A stretch of DNA of 64,000 nt, from assembly GCA_949316235.1 (NCBI GenBank), contig OX438743.1, positions 37,479,242 through 37,543,241 of the forward strand, in the 5' to 3' direction. Both the position numbers and the translations under genes were made by a program. Source of the stretch: Oegoconia quadripuncta (Eukaryota; Arthropoda; Insecta; Lepidoptera; Autostichidae). The notes beneath the pieces were generated by a model. That model saw only the letters and a program-made list of their open reading frames with translations. It did not search any database and had not been told where the DNA came from. Below, piece after piece: positions 30,700-41,270 of this stretch (the first letter of the stretch is position 1; every line of letters starts with the position of its first letter).

Positions 30700-30945
30700 G
30701 TTGGTGGTAGGGCATTTTAAATGTCCGCCTGGCTAGCTACCATATCTTATTTAAATCTGCCGCCAAGCAGCATTGTTAATAGCATTGTTGTGTTCTGGTT
30801 GTCAGAGATAAGATAGCCAGTCCCCCAAATGTGTTGGGGTTTCCGGGTCAGTACGCTTCCACCTTCGACCTCATCTTCACTTAACATCAGGTGTGATTGA
30901 GGTCAAACACCAACCCGTTGTTTATTAAAAAAAAAAAACAAATAA
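30700..30945 (+). mobile_element. SINE-B, 5'-truncated
   Basis: Ggttggtggtagggcatttt, aaatgtccgcctggctagct, aatctgccgccaagcagcat, gagataagatagccagtccc, ccacgttcgacctcatcttc-like sequence, and a poly(A) of about a dozen bases. The tRNA-like head is missing. Confidence 0.8.
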
Positions 30946-31343
30946 ATTATATAGACTAGTAAATTAAACGATACTTCGCTGAATTCTTTACTTTGATTCG
31001 TACTAATATAAATAAATACACGTAATAATCATAATTTCAAACCTTCCACGTATCAATTCCTCAGTTGCGCACAGTCGGATGTTAATTAAAAACACTTTCA
31101 GAATTCAAATTGAATCGGTATTACGATGCATAGGTTTTAAGGGCATCGGCTTAGCTAATAGCGATCGAGGAAGCGCAATTACTGAAGCCCATTACTATGT
31201 AAATTCTAAAACAAAGCATTAAACATGGCTTGTAGATACTCGTAGGTACTCTTATTTAAAAGGTAGAATGCTGCCTAAACGACTTTTCCTTTTACAACCT
31301 TGGGACTTAAAATAAATACACATCTGATACATGACCTAGGAGG
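30946..31343. other. No recognised feature
   Basis: AT-rich sequence without assigned content up to the palindrome at 31344. Confidence 0.35.
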
Positions 31344-31375
31344 ACATGATAATGATTCTAGAATCATTATCATGT
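31344..31375. repeat. Perfect 32-bp palindrome, CTAG centre
   Basis: Left half acatgataatgattct, right half its exact complement, with no spacer. The centre reads ttctagaa. Confidence 0.9.
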
Positions 31376-31629
31376 GATGAGATAGAAACTGAGTCGTGAC
31401 TAAATAGAAAATAAGCAGCTATATGGTTCTCTTGATCCCGAAGGTAAAAGAAAAATCTTCATCAAAATAACACAATAAAAACAAAAGGATACCTACCACG
31501 ACAATATAAAAAAAAAACAAAAATATTGCGATATCAAATTACAACTGCTCGTGTCGAGCAATTAAATGATAATAAGTTAATACCATGGATAAACCATTCA
31601 CGTAATGTACATTTATTTATATATATTTT

Positions 31630-32540
31630 GAAATTTTTCTTTAAATTAGTGATGGGACTCAGATTGCTACCGTGTATATCGAATTTTTTAAAGCATTTGA
31701 TAAATTATCTCATGAACTATTTAAAAAGTTAGAATATAATAAAGGTATACACGAAAATCTATTGAAATAAATCTGCTCATACCTTCAATATAGGACTCAG
31801 GTTGTGATAATTTTAATACTATATAATATCTAGTTTTAGAACAGTTTGAACAAGAATCCCTCAGGGTTCTCACCTCGATCCATTATTATTTAACATCTTC
31901 ATAAATTACATAGTCAAGAGCTTAAAACGCTCCCAGGTATTGTATTATATGTTTCCATAAAAAACATATTCAAGTATGTTGAAGTAAAATCTATTACAAA
32001 TTGTCTTATTCTATAAAATATTTAAACGGATTTACTGATAGAAAAATAAATTACATCTTAATGTCGCCAAGACATACAAAAAACAAACATTGAATTGCTT
32101 TTTCTCCAAACACTGACATGACGAACTCCGCAGCGTATATGGGAGTAGGTATAACTTAATTACATGCTACCACAGCACACATTGATAAAGTAATTGTACA
32201 CTATACGATACTTTCTTCTCTGCCGACAGTGGAATATGAATAATTTTATATATTCTGTGTAAATTGTGTCGTTGTTTTCACTTAGTAATGTATTGTTTAT
32301 AGCTCAAAAGCCTGTGAAACGTATTTTCTATTTCAAAAAATGATGGTTTATTAATAGCCTGTATAATATTATTCGCCCTTGCTTACTACCAATATTTACT
32401 CATTTAAAATTCCATTATCAAATGACACACAAATATTAACTAACTCGGAAGGATCTACATATGTATCTCCCTAAAAAGTTTATTTAATTTGTTTTCCCAA
32501 TTTGGTCGATTATTCCCACATCAAAATTTTAAGTCTATTT
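31630..32540 (+). pseudogene. Decayed non-LTR reverse transcriptase
   Basis: Different frames carry successive RT motifs in order: DGTQIATVYIEFFKAFDKLS and HELFKKLEYNKGI (motif A region, FsKAFD) at about 31650-31760; IPQGSHLDPLLFNIFIN (motif B region, PQGS.LGPLLF) at about 31855-31905; and LHLNVAKTYKKQ (the LN..KT motif) at about 32055. An FADD box is not visible where expected. Stops and frameshifts are frequent, so it is long dead. Type: jockey/CR1-like by motif spelling. Confidence 0.7.
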
Positions 32541-33284
32541 CTGTTTTGTAATATTATATTTCAACTTTCTGGGGGAATATTTAGTGAAATTACTTGTAAA
32601 ATTTCTAAAATGATGGGGATTGGTTTTGTTAGCGAAAAAAAAAACACGTCGTCGGTGTCCTTATACTTATATTGCTTATGAGTTCGAAAATTATTAAGCG
32701 GCCATAATGAGCTATAAAGGTAGTTTATTTAAAATTGTTTGAGTAGAATTGACACTCCAATTTGAAGCTAATAATTGTCTGTGTAGTGCGTGTAATGAAT
32801 TCATCCTAAATTAGGTCTGCAGTACATGTTGCTGGCAACATTCAATTTAAAAGGTTATTTTATATGGCAACAATGAGGCTCTCTGCTCTATAGGGCTCGC
32901 GAATGTGCACGCTCTCCGTTACAGTGTCAACTAACTAATAAAGTGCAAAATAAAGGACTTATAGAAATTGTACTTGGACGTTTTGGACACAGTCCACTAC
33001 AGTACATTCAGACAGAAATGCACTAAAGAATTTAAAAATTGTCTAAATAAAAATAATAACCAATATGAAAAGTTTGAATAAATTGAATAATTTTTTTTAT
33101 TTATTTCAACATCATCATATCCGACACAATACGTCCATTTTTCTATACAGTTATACATCACATAATTTCTAAATTACACTATTCTTTAATCTATCTTTCA
33201 AAGTATTTAATCGTCACATAAAATGAGATGCCTTGTTTTAAGACCCAAGTTCGCCATATCATAAATAATAGAGACATATCTAAC
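32541..33284. other. No recognised feature
   Basis: Possibly the degraded 3' end of the preceding LINE, then AT-rich sequence with a T run at 33090. Confidence 0.3.
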
Positions 33285-33450
33285 CCTAAACTAGGCAAAG
33301 CCTGTACCTGAACTATGGTTAATGAATAAACACAAATGAATATTTAAATAAATGTTGGCACTTATCATACAAATTACACGCGTAATTCGAACTCGCAACC
33401 TTTGATTTTGAAGACAGAGTCACTACCGACTACACCAATCGGTCGGTCGC
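33285..33450 (-). mobile_element. SINE-A2 copy, diverged
   Basis: Accctaaactaggcaaagcc, then acgcgtaattcgaactcgca, acctttgattttgaagacag, agtcactaccgactacacca. This is the SINE-A2 order in reverse with box B and box A at the right. Confidence 0.6.
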
Positions 33451-33734
33451 CATTAAAAGTTAAAATACCCAATGACAACCCAATCGAATGAGAAAACACT
33501 TATCCCTTTCCAAGTCAAAACGATGTCCAATAAAATCGTGTTCGGACTCTTGAGAAAGGGCCAACGTAGACACTTCACGCTTCGATGCGTCGCCACTAGA
33601 ATTAGGGGTCCATTGAAACTGTGCTATTTTTGTCTGGCAGGTAGCAGGCTCAAGGAATTTATCTACTAAAAATCAATTATTTATTATTTCTCAAGTTTAG
33701 GGCACAACTTAACTATTCCTCTGATATAGAGTCA

Positions 33735-34200
33735 TCATCATCATCATAGCGAGCGATCGGTTGGCAGCGGCCAGCATTTAACGTCTTCCGGAGATCTGGA
33801 TTAGGTCATCCATCCACGTTGTGGACGTCCACAGTCCCACGCTGGGCTTGTCGGTGCGGGATTTACACTCCAGAACTTAACGTGCATCGAGCTATAAGCC
33901 CTGCCCTCTGCAACTTCAACTTACTAATGCGCTGTGATATATCGGTAATATGGTCGGTGATATGGAGTAATTTAGAGTAGTCTATAGCAGTTCACTGTAG
34001 CATAAGCCTCTTTCATGGCGCGATTTTCGAAAGAAGGATTTGCCTAAATCGCCACGCTGAGCAGACAAGTCGGTGGTTGCAGATTTTATAGGAGCTCGGC
34101 ACTACTGCCCTACGTGAGCTGTATTCATGACATCCTCTACGACCAAGGTGAGCTCTGATTTTCGCAAAGAAATGAAAAATCGAAGCGACGAGCTGCTGCA
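33735..34200 (-). repeat. LINE 3' region, antisense
   Basis: Catcatcatcatagcgagcg, atcggttggcagcggccagc, gggatttacactccagaact, ccctgccctctgcaacttca, acttactaatgcgctgtgat, and further on cgccacgctgagcagacaag, tcggtggttgcag. These blocks occur together in lepidopteran LINEs and partly at 15513 and 21235. No intact coding frame. Confidence 0.45.
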
Positions 34201-34430
34201 ATCACAAAGGAGTTCCTCTTATAAGTGATATTTATATAAGTCGTTATTAGATCTTGCGATCTAAGTCTTGCACGGATAAACGAGTGGTCATAAAACTTAG
34301 CTTGTAGAAATATGTTCCCGGTCGTTCTTTACGGGCCGATTATCGTTCGGTCATATCGATTTCACAGTGACAGTCAGGAAGGGCGATGGACGGGTTACTC
34401 CTTATTTATCTTGTCAATTAATGAATATTG
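34201..34430. other. No recognised feature
   Basis: Unassigned sequence leading up to the paired palindromes. Confidence 0.3.
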
Positions 34431-34454
34431 AAGTGCTGATCTAGATCAGCACTT
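34431..34454. repeat. Perfect 24-bp palindrome, CTAG centre
   Basis: Aagtgctgatct and its exact complement, no spacer. Confidence 0.9.
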
Positions 34455-34457
34455 GTA

Positions 34458-34479
34458 ACGCGATTGCTAGCAATCGCGT
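34458..34479. repeat. Perfect 22-bp palindrome, CTAG centre
   Basis: Acgcgattgct and its exact complement, no spacer. Only three bases (gta) separate it from the 24-bp palindrome. Confidence 0.9.
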
Positions 34480-35019
34480 CACAATACATAACATTAAAAT
34501 GATTGGTTACGAAGTATACGTATTCTGTAATAGTTGATAGTCAGATATTTACACACAATTCTAAATCTACCTTGCACTCTCTAATATTAGGTCCTTACCT
34601 ATGAAATTGACGTTTTGTATGAAGAATTTCATTAAGACTGTTTTCTCCATACAAACAGTTTTGATTTTTTTTTGGGAACGGCAAATCCAAATTTAGCTAA
34701 ACTTTGTGTGTATTCTCGGATAACATTAAGTTAAGTATAGGCAGTGTTAAGTTTTAAAAGTAACCGCTTTATAAAAGTTTCACCGCATCTAAGTAATGAT
34801 TACGGGAAGCACATGAAAAGAGGTCTGTTCAAATTTTTTTTATTATGTGATTTAGCCCAGAAATTAAAAAATATTTCATGTGAAACCTTGAAATAATATT
34901 CCATTTTCCAAATAAAAAACAAATTTGGATATAGCTTTGAAAATCGCAGGAATTGGTACATATGATTAACGGAGAAAAAAAACTCCAATTTCATGGGTAA
35001 AGACCCAATATTATATTAC
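34480..35019. other. No recognised feature
   Basis: AT-rich with A/T runs; the ORF at 34800-34994 (minus) has no motif. Confidence 0.35.
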
Positions 35020-35115
35020 TTTTTTTATGATAAACTGGATACGCGTTTTACCACAATCTCACCTGATGGAAAGTGACGATGTGGTCGGAGATGAAGCACG
35101 CGATCCCAATCTATT
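35020..35115 (-). mobile_element. LINE 3' tail fragment (L-cac family)
   Basis: T run, atgataaactggatacgcgt, tttaccacaatctcacctga, tggaaagtgacgatgtggtc, ggagatgaagcacgcgatc: the same as 40345-40430. Confidence 0.7.
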
Positions 35116-35527
35116 CACTCTGCTTTACCTAGTATAGGTAGATACTATCAACTATAATATCTATAATAATATTATGGTTGCTGTTTCATAATATTTAGGA
35201 TCCTAAGTCGGCTAAGGTTTTTACCGCTTCAAAGGTTGTAACTTCTTGAGCGTGATTTATTTTATATCATCTGGGCAAGGAACGTTTACATTCCTAGATA
35301 GGTTGCATTTATGCATCAGCGGGTCGCATTCACACAATTTGGTCAGTTACTTTTCCACTACGCAAGGAAAAACTTGCATATTACGTGTCACAGAGACATC
35401 ATGTTGCTTAGATAATGTAAACCGTTATTTGCGAGAATACAGTAGTAACACTGATTTAAATAGTCTGAAATACCCTCCCTTTCTAGTCATTTCTTGATTT
35501 AAAATTTCCCGCAGAATTCTATTTAAC

Positions 35528-35765
35528 TCAGTGGCGTGCCCTCCATACAGGCCGAAAGGCAGTGCCTACCCTAGAAAATTGTAAGCTTTCCTCGAAATGC
35601 AATGTCAAGACAGCTGATTCATACTGATGTGAACAGAAATATTCTAAACTGTTGCCAAGATTGCTGAAAGAGTAAGTTATTATTTTGTACTTGCATTTTT
35701 CTCATTTAATAGTAAATTTTATCATTCTGCCTACCCTGTCACAAAAGACTGTGCACGCCAGTGAC
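35528..35765. mobile_element. MITE with agtggcgtgc ends (reference copy)
   Basis: Left end cagtggcgtgccctccatac; right end ctgtgcacgccagtga. About 240 bp with gtaagctttcctcgaaatgc and tcaagacagctgattcatac inside. The same elements are rearranged around the RT fragment at 3902-4556. Confidence 0.7.
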
Positions 35766-36160
35766 TTAACTACTTCTATGTCTTGAAGCCTTTTAATAAT
35801 TCTCATCTGGCATATTTCTTGCAAATTATTTATTTACCATAAAAATGGACTCCTTGGGAATAACCCGTACTCCGAGCGGCACAATCTGTTGCTCCACGCT
35901 GCGTCTTCTATATTGAGACAGTTATTCGTCCATTATTTGTTGTTCGCACGGATATGTGTCACGATTTGCCAGGACTTCCAGCTCTACCTATTTGTTTTAT
36001 GGTTTCACTTATTGCATTGTTATATGATTTTTCCTTTTTGTATAGAACGTTACGGTTCTTTGCTAGTCTAGCGAGATCTTGTCATGTATCGCTTGACATT
36101 ATTTTTAGTTTAGATACGACATTACTAACTAGAAATGTAAAACCTTTGATAATCTAAGTG
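35766..36160. other. No recognised feature
   Basis: Plus-strand ORFs at 35889-36157 are hydrophobic by composition without a recognisable motif. Nothing assigned. Confidence 0.35.
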
Positions 36161-36164
36161 ATTT

Positions 36165-36450
36165 TTTTTTGTCAAAACCATCTTCAACTCACGCGCCGGC
36201 TGGAGATTGATATGTGACTGGCGGGATTCGTAGGGTTCCTATCATGCGAAATTTATTTGAAAGTCATATTTTCTCCAAATTATTTTTATTTCTTTAATTC
36301 AATTATGCAATTATGTGGAATAGGTTAAAAAGGCGACCCTCAAAAGACATAAGGCTTAATTAGATGATGGTTTTGAAAAAAAAAAATTAAACTACTTAAC
36401 TATAAATACCTTACCTAATACGCACTATTTTTTTCTTTAGGGGTAAACCA
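36165..36450. mobile_element. MITE M3, partial
   Basis: Tcaaaaccatcttcaactca, cgcgccggctggagattgat, atgtgactggcgggattcgt, then gatgatggttttgaaaaaaa, cttacctaatacgcactatt. The outer left end is missing. Confidence 0.6.
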
Positions 36451-36503
36451 CTGTGTGACAATGAGTGACTATTGTCACTCAGATTATTGATATATATGAC
36501 ACT

Positions 36504-36643
36504 AAGATTAATACAACCAAATTAGAGGGAATTATAATATTTTACATTACATGACGTTATTATAAATGTTATATTTAACATTTATAATAACGTCATGTAA
36601 TGTAAAATATTATAATTCCCTCTAATTTGGTTGTATTAATCTT
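36504..36643. repeat. 140-bp near-perfect palindrome
   Basis: The two 70-base halves are exact complements except for one pair near the centre (36572/36575). I checked this block by block. No spacer. AT-rich with a central ttatataatgt-like core. No flanking terminal motif or target duplication was found, so MITE origin is not proved. Confidence 0.9.
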
Positions 36644-36884
36644 CAAAGCACCAATGAAACATATCGGTGAATAAGATTTATCTCATTTAATTTTCAGTCA
36701 TTCCTATTGTTCGTTACCGAGAGGAAGCCTTATCCTATTTACCTTACGAGATTAGGCAATAAATACTCCAGTCAGCAATTAATTACACGTACTTATCGTT
36801 ATTTTGAGACTATTCCCAAATCCGAAATCAGAACTTTACGTCAACTGAATTTGCTTCATTCATATTGGTATTTGAGGTAAAAGA

Positions 36885-37146
36885 GCGTGTGGCAGCGGTT
36901 AAGACGCGGTCTCCCAATTCAGGAGGTCCGGGTTCAATTCCCAGGCAGGCCATGTACCAATGAGTTTTTAAATTTAATTTAATTCCTCGTACCTAAGTGC
37001 ATTTATCCGATTTAATTAAAATTCTAAGGTATGTGAAGTCCCCAACCCGCATTTGGCCAGCGTGGTGGACTGTGGCCCATACTCCCTCATTATACGATGG
37101 AAGGCCTATATCCCTGCAGTGGGATGTTTTCAGGCTGAGATGATGA
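36885..37146 (+). mobile_element. SINE-C, near complete
   Basis: Gtgtggcagcggttaagacg, cggtctcccaattcaggagg, tccgggttcaattcccaggc (box B), aggccatgtaccaatgag, then aattctaaggtatgtgaagt, ccagcgtggtggactgtggc, atgg-aaggcctatatccct, gcagtgggatgttttcaggc, tgagatgatgatt. The end resembles the LINE ends that carry agcagtgg and gatgat. Confidence 0.8.
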
Positions 37147-38480
37147 TTTTGGTAGTTGATGGTTGTATTTATTAATACCATTTGAGCGAGAACCTGATTT
37201 TTTAAAAGTTTATTTTAAAAAACCAGAAAAGCGTGAGTCTGACTTCGAAGTCAAAGTTATTTATTGCAATAGTTTAATTGTTTGTTCTTCTATGCAAAGG
37301 CTTACTCACATAACTACATTTAATTAAGTTAAATTGAGTTTTTCTTTCTTTTCTTCTAAATTTGTGTTCCTTTCATGTAGAAATCTATATGTGAAACTTA
37401 TAAATGGCTTTCTGTAATTAATTTCACATGTACAATCCAATCATCCGAAAAGTATCACACGGGCTAAAGTGCCGCGGTATCGATATCTATTAGAAACTAT
37501 TCACATTACAACAACCACGAAAGTAACTACACTAGCTACTCACAGAGCAAAGTGTTTACACATATAGGAGTATAGATACCATCCATAAGCATCCGCTACT
37601 GAGATGTGTGGCAAAATTTCGTCCACATTGTTAATTGACGTCGTAGTATAGTGGACAGTAGCATCAGTCATTAAAACAAAGTTGGGCAAGTTCAAACCTC
37701 AGTAGATGCTGTAGCAGAACTGACGAAATTTTCTTACTCATTCATATGTGACATATTATTATTGATTTGGTTTGAGTGTTCATATTGTATGAATACTTTC
37801 TAATTGATGGTGCTAAAGTGCTTCGGTCCATACGGTCCATATAATACTTTTAGGGAGATTCGACTGTACTTAGTTGTAACAAGCTGTAAGTTTTCGAAAA
37901 GATAAAATAAAATAAAGTAAAAATAAAATAATTATAGATTGTTTTTAAAGTGGTAAATAATAGCTTCACTACAGCTTACAACAAGCTGCACAATATTAAA
38001 ACAAAATAACATTAACAAGTCAAAAATAATCACAAAATTCACTTATGTTAATTACCAAAATTAAAATGTCAATGAATATGTCAAACAGATTATCAATTAT
38101 AAATTATACACACGTCCATAGAAGTCTGGCGCACCGAGGATTCAGTACAAAGGGAATCGAATCTTGAAATGTATTGGAATCGAGAAAAAATATATTTTTT
38201 GGTTTGATGTAACTACAAATTATCGGTTTTCGTTTTTTTTTCTTTGCTAGTGCTGTCAAACCAAAAGGAAGTAACAATCCAACTATGATAAAACCAAAAT
38301 ATCTGTTTATCCATCAAACATGGCTAAGAATCTATCTCCAAGTTTAATCTTAAATATATATGTTCGGTACAGTAGAAAGCATTAAGGCGAGGCAGCCCTG
38401 GCCTCACCTTAATATATGACATATATATCCTGTGCTTTTCTATCCAAATTCGTTTCTATTTCAATTAATTATTTTCAAAC
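37147..38480. other. No recognised feature
   Basis: AT-rich. (AAAAT)-type runs near 37900-37930. No coding frame recognised. Confidence 0.4.
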
Positions 38481-38613
38481 AGAGAATTGCCTCGCGGCAC
38501 TTGCCACGCCACCTCGCGGCGTAATTCAACCGTTTAAAACGAGTTCAAAATAAAATATGGCGCTGACTGTGCATCTGTGATCCGTGCTCCAATTCTAAAT
38601 TTTCAAAGTCCTT

Positions 38614-38754
38614 TCAACTCCGCCTTCCAAAATCTTCACACAGAAATCCGATAGTACCAATAGTGAAGGATTCGCCTGACCCGCTCGTGGATGCACCCCC
38701 CGGGGCTCCCAGGAAGTCCAGGAACGGGTTCCCGGCGTGTGCTGCATTCCACAT
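38614..38754 (-). CDS. Short GC-rich ORF, possible host exon, unknown
   Basis: From an ATG at 38754 (minus) the frame encodes 46 residues, among them MWNAAHAGNPFLDFLGAPGG, then ASTSGSGESFTIGTIGF, and stops at 38614-38616. The stretch is clearly GC-richer than its surroundings and starts just after a LINE tail (TTGAT units, 38757-38781 on this strand). A donor-like ATTG/GTACT lies at the codons for TIG. The composition (Gly, Ser, Ala with NPFLDFL) looks protein-like, but I recognise no family. It could equally be chance or part of an unknown repeat. Confidence 0.3.
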   Translation of the reverse strand: MWNAAHAGNPFLDFLGAPGGASTSGSGESFTIGTIGFLCEDFGRRS

Positions 38755-38756
38755 TT

Positions 38757-38870
38757 CTCAAATCAAATCAAATCAAATCAAAAATATTTTATTCAATGTA
38801 GGATACAAAAATATCACTTATTGAAAGTCAACATGTTATTATTTTTTTTTAAACTACATCGCTTCGCAAC
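38757..38870 (-). mobile_element. LINE 3' end with (TTGAT)n tail
   Basis: Plus strand: tcaaa units five times, then aaatattttattcaatgtag, gatacaaaaatatcacttat. A pentamer-tailed minus-strand LINE end, UTR only. Confidence 0.55.
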
Positions 38871-39250
38871 TTCTCTGTCCCATAACTGAGCTATCGAAGA
38901 TATCGAACAATATAAAAACCTCCGAAAGACTGATATCATCCAAATACACCAAAAACTTTGCCATAGCTAAATATCTTCGAAGCTGAATCGATTTTTATCA
39001 AACATGACCACCTGTCCCCTCGTTTAGTCTTTATATAAGAAAGCCGCTCTCAATCGGTTTACGCATAACAGAGATAAGATAACCAGTCCTCCAAATAAGA
39101 TGGGGTTTCCGGGTCAGTACGCTCCCACCTTCGGCCTCCTCTTCACTTAACATCAGGTGTGATTGAGGACAAGTGCTAACATGTACATAAAAACATACAC
39201 AACGTCGTCAAACACGTCATAACACCATTATTTTCGTCAGCGGTTAAAAA
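38870..39250 (+). repeat. Repeat U1 split by SINE-B
   Basis: Tcttcgaagctgaatcgatt, tttatcaaacatgaccacct, cctcgtttagtctttatata up to about 39060, then after SINE-B sequence (39062-39195) cacaacgtcgtcaaacacgt, cataacacc. At 58560-58770 these parts are joined. Confidence 0.5.
39062..39195 (+). mobile_element. SINE-B 3' part
   Basis: Gagataagataaccagtcct, gatggggtttccgggtcagt, cttcacttaacatcaggtgt, gattgagg. Confidence 0.7.
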
Positions 39251-39254
39251 GGTT

Positions 39255-39420
39255 AGGGTAAATTTTATTTTATTTTATTTTATTGATAATACAGAATCAA
39301 CAGCATCATTATAAAAAATATTACACATTTACAAGCCAAAGTCATGCCAATTACAGATTCTCATTTTTCATTACAATTCTCTTAAAATAATTAGGTGTAA
39401 AGTCAGTATTAAATAATAAT
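39255..39420 (-). mobile_element. LINE 3' end with (TTTTA)n tail, minus strand
   Basis: Attttattttattttatttt at 39261 followed by attgataatacagaatcaac, agcatcattataaaaaatat. A similar arrangement (ttttattttagtttattcgg, gaaaacaacagcatcac) is at 40876-41010. Confidence 0.5.
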
Positions 39421-39931
39421 CATTATACAATCTAGAGGTAAGAAATTATAGTGAGACAAACTAAGTAATAATAAATAATTTTGACAAAAAGTAATATTAC
39501 AAATAAAAATTGGTCACATAATTCAATCAATGTCAAATAATCGTCGTATGTATTAATTTCGCAATGTCGTGTTTTGTGTGTGTGAGTGTATGTGTGTGTG
39601 TGTGGTTTGGGAATGGATCGATGAGAAGGACTAGTCGCGCGGACAGGTGAGCGAGGCGAGCGAGGCGGAAGGGGATAAATGCTAGCAATCTCACAGGAAA
39701 GTACTAGTAAAACCTTAATGGACAAGTCAGTAGCTGTAAAATTTAAAGTCAACTGTTAAAATGGAAATCCAATAACAATTATGTTCCTTGATCATCGAAC
39801 TCCAATTTCAATGAGATGGGATGGGATTTTTATTTCTGCCTTTAAATGTACTGTGGTGATTTTATAGTGTAATTAATGCCGAAGAGGTTCCTACATAAAC
39901 GATGCGGTTTAGGTAAATTCTCTCTCTTATA

Positions 39932-40804
39932 TAGGGTCTAACAAAATTAACCCGACAAACGTTGGAGAGTGTATGTATAGGATGTACCTACCTATTACGA
40001 AAAAAATAAAAAATAAAACATTAAAGTTAACAGATTTTATTCAAAAAATAAAATTTAGAAATATAAATTTTGTGAGTTGGACTTTAATGGCCGCGCGCTG
40101 TGAGTACTTTGCCACAACACACAAACACGTGTCGCGGTATCTTTGAAGACGCCGAAAGGCGACCACTCGCCGCTCGCCGATTTGATTGGTTGCGCCCCGT
40201 GTCCTGCCACCCGCCACCCCCTTTGGCGTCTTCCATATCAATGGAACCTAACCTGTTTTTTCTCTCTGATAAAACAAGGTACAAACGAAATTAAGTAAGA
40301 CTGTTAATGTGTATTTTCATTTGCACTTACGTTTAATTTTTTTTTTTTTTATGATTGACTGGATTCGCGTTTGACCACAATCTCACCTGATGGAAAGTGA
40401 CGATGTGGTCGGAGATGAAGCACGCGATCTCAGTAAATGCCTATTCACTCTGCTCTTGAAGATCCCAAGGTTGTAGGATTCAGGAAAGACTGACGCCGGA
40501 AGGGAGTTCCATGCCTTGGCTGTTCGGATGATGAATGAAGAATCGAACTTCTTAGTGCGAATGTTCGGTATATTAACTATATACGGGTGGAATCCCTCCC
40601 CACGCCTAGTGGTCTGAAGATGGAAGGGTGACGGTGGAATAAGATTATGTAATTCCAACCCACACTCCCCGAAATGTATCCTGTAAAAAACAGTTTTTAC
40701 TCAGAAACAAAATTTTTGAGGCTAGTTTTTTTAATGAATATATTATTTTATTGTCATGTACGTGCAATTGCCAAAGTTTGTCGGGTTAATTTTGTGAGAC
40801 CTTA
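39932..40804. mobile_element. TA-flanked non-autonomous DNA transposon with LINE inside
   Basis: Inverted ends: gggtctaacaaaattaaccc, gacaaacgttgg at 39934-39965 against the complement of aggtctcacaaaattaaccc, gacaaactttgg at 40771-40802, with TA outside each. The size is about 870 bp including a LINE of about 335 bp (40340-40678), so the original element was about 530 bp. A GC-richer middle (40090-40250) contains gaagacgccgaaaggcg and, inverted, ggcgtcttc. No transposase frame is seen. Confidence 0.8.
40345..40678 (-). mobile_element. LINE (L-cac family) 3' end with C-terminal coding
   Basis: The minus-strand frame 40658-40383 reads ELHNLIPPSPFHLQTTRRGE, then FHPYIVNIPNIRTKKFDSSF, IIRTAKAWNSLPASVFPESY and NLGIFKSRVNRHLL. 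R.k.f..SF..RtA..WNsLP..vFP..ynl..FK+rv...L is the characteristic end of a widespread group of LINE polyproteins (CR1/jockey-related). The 3' UTR continues to the T run at 40339-40351 on the plus strand, which is the poly(A). The methionine at the start is internal. Strong 5' truncation; the end of the frame looks undamaged. Confidence 0.8.
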
Positions 40805-40875
40805 TATTTAAGAGCCATGCTCTTGTCGGTGGAGTACTTTCCACACTTCTCTACATTACACCTTTTCTTAGGAAA

Positions 40876-41010
40876 GTTATTTTATTTTATTTTTATTTTA
40901 TTTTAGTTTATTCGGGAAAACAACAGCATCACATGATATAAATTATGCTTAAGATAATTACAAAAATAATAGGCCAAAAAGTTCTCCACAAAATTACAAT
41001 ATTTGGAGAG
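40876..41010 (-). mobile_element. LINE 3' end, (TTTTA)n tail
   Basis: Ttattttatttttattttat, tttagtttattcgggaaaac, aacagcatcacatgatataa. It shares the aacagcatca block with 39290. Confidence 0.5.
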
Positions 41011-41228
41011 GTTTGTGAAAAGTCATACAATAACTTAGTTATATAAGATCAAAACATATAAAACATTAGGTACCTAGTTATATTGTTTTAAAGTAGTAGA
41101 ATTTAAAAAAATTACTTATGTACCTACATAAGGTAGGTACATACCTAAATAATTATTATAAGAGCAAATAAGAATAGATATCAATAATAACTTATATTAA
41201 ATGAATATATAATCATATATAAGATATT

Positions 41229-41270
41229 TAGATAATATATAATATATATATATGTATATATATACCTAAT
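41229..41270. repeat. TA-rich microsatellite
   Basis: Atatataatatatatatatg, tatatatata. Nothing else of note until 41633. Confidence 0.7.

Noticed and set aside
41110..41145. Short palindrome tatgtacctac / gtaggtacata
   Set aside because: Eleven-base arms in AT-rich DNA with taggtac repeats are expected by chance at this window size.
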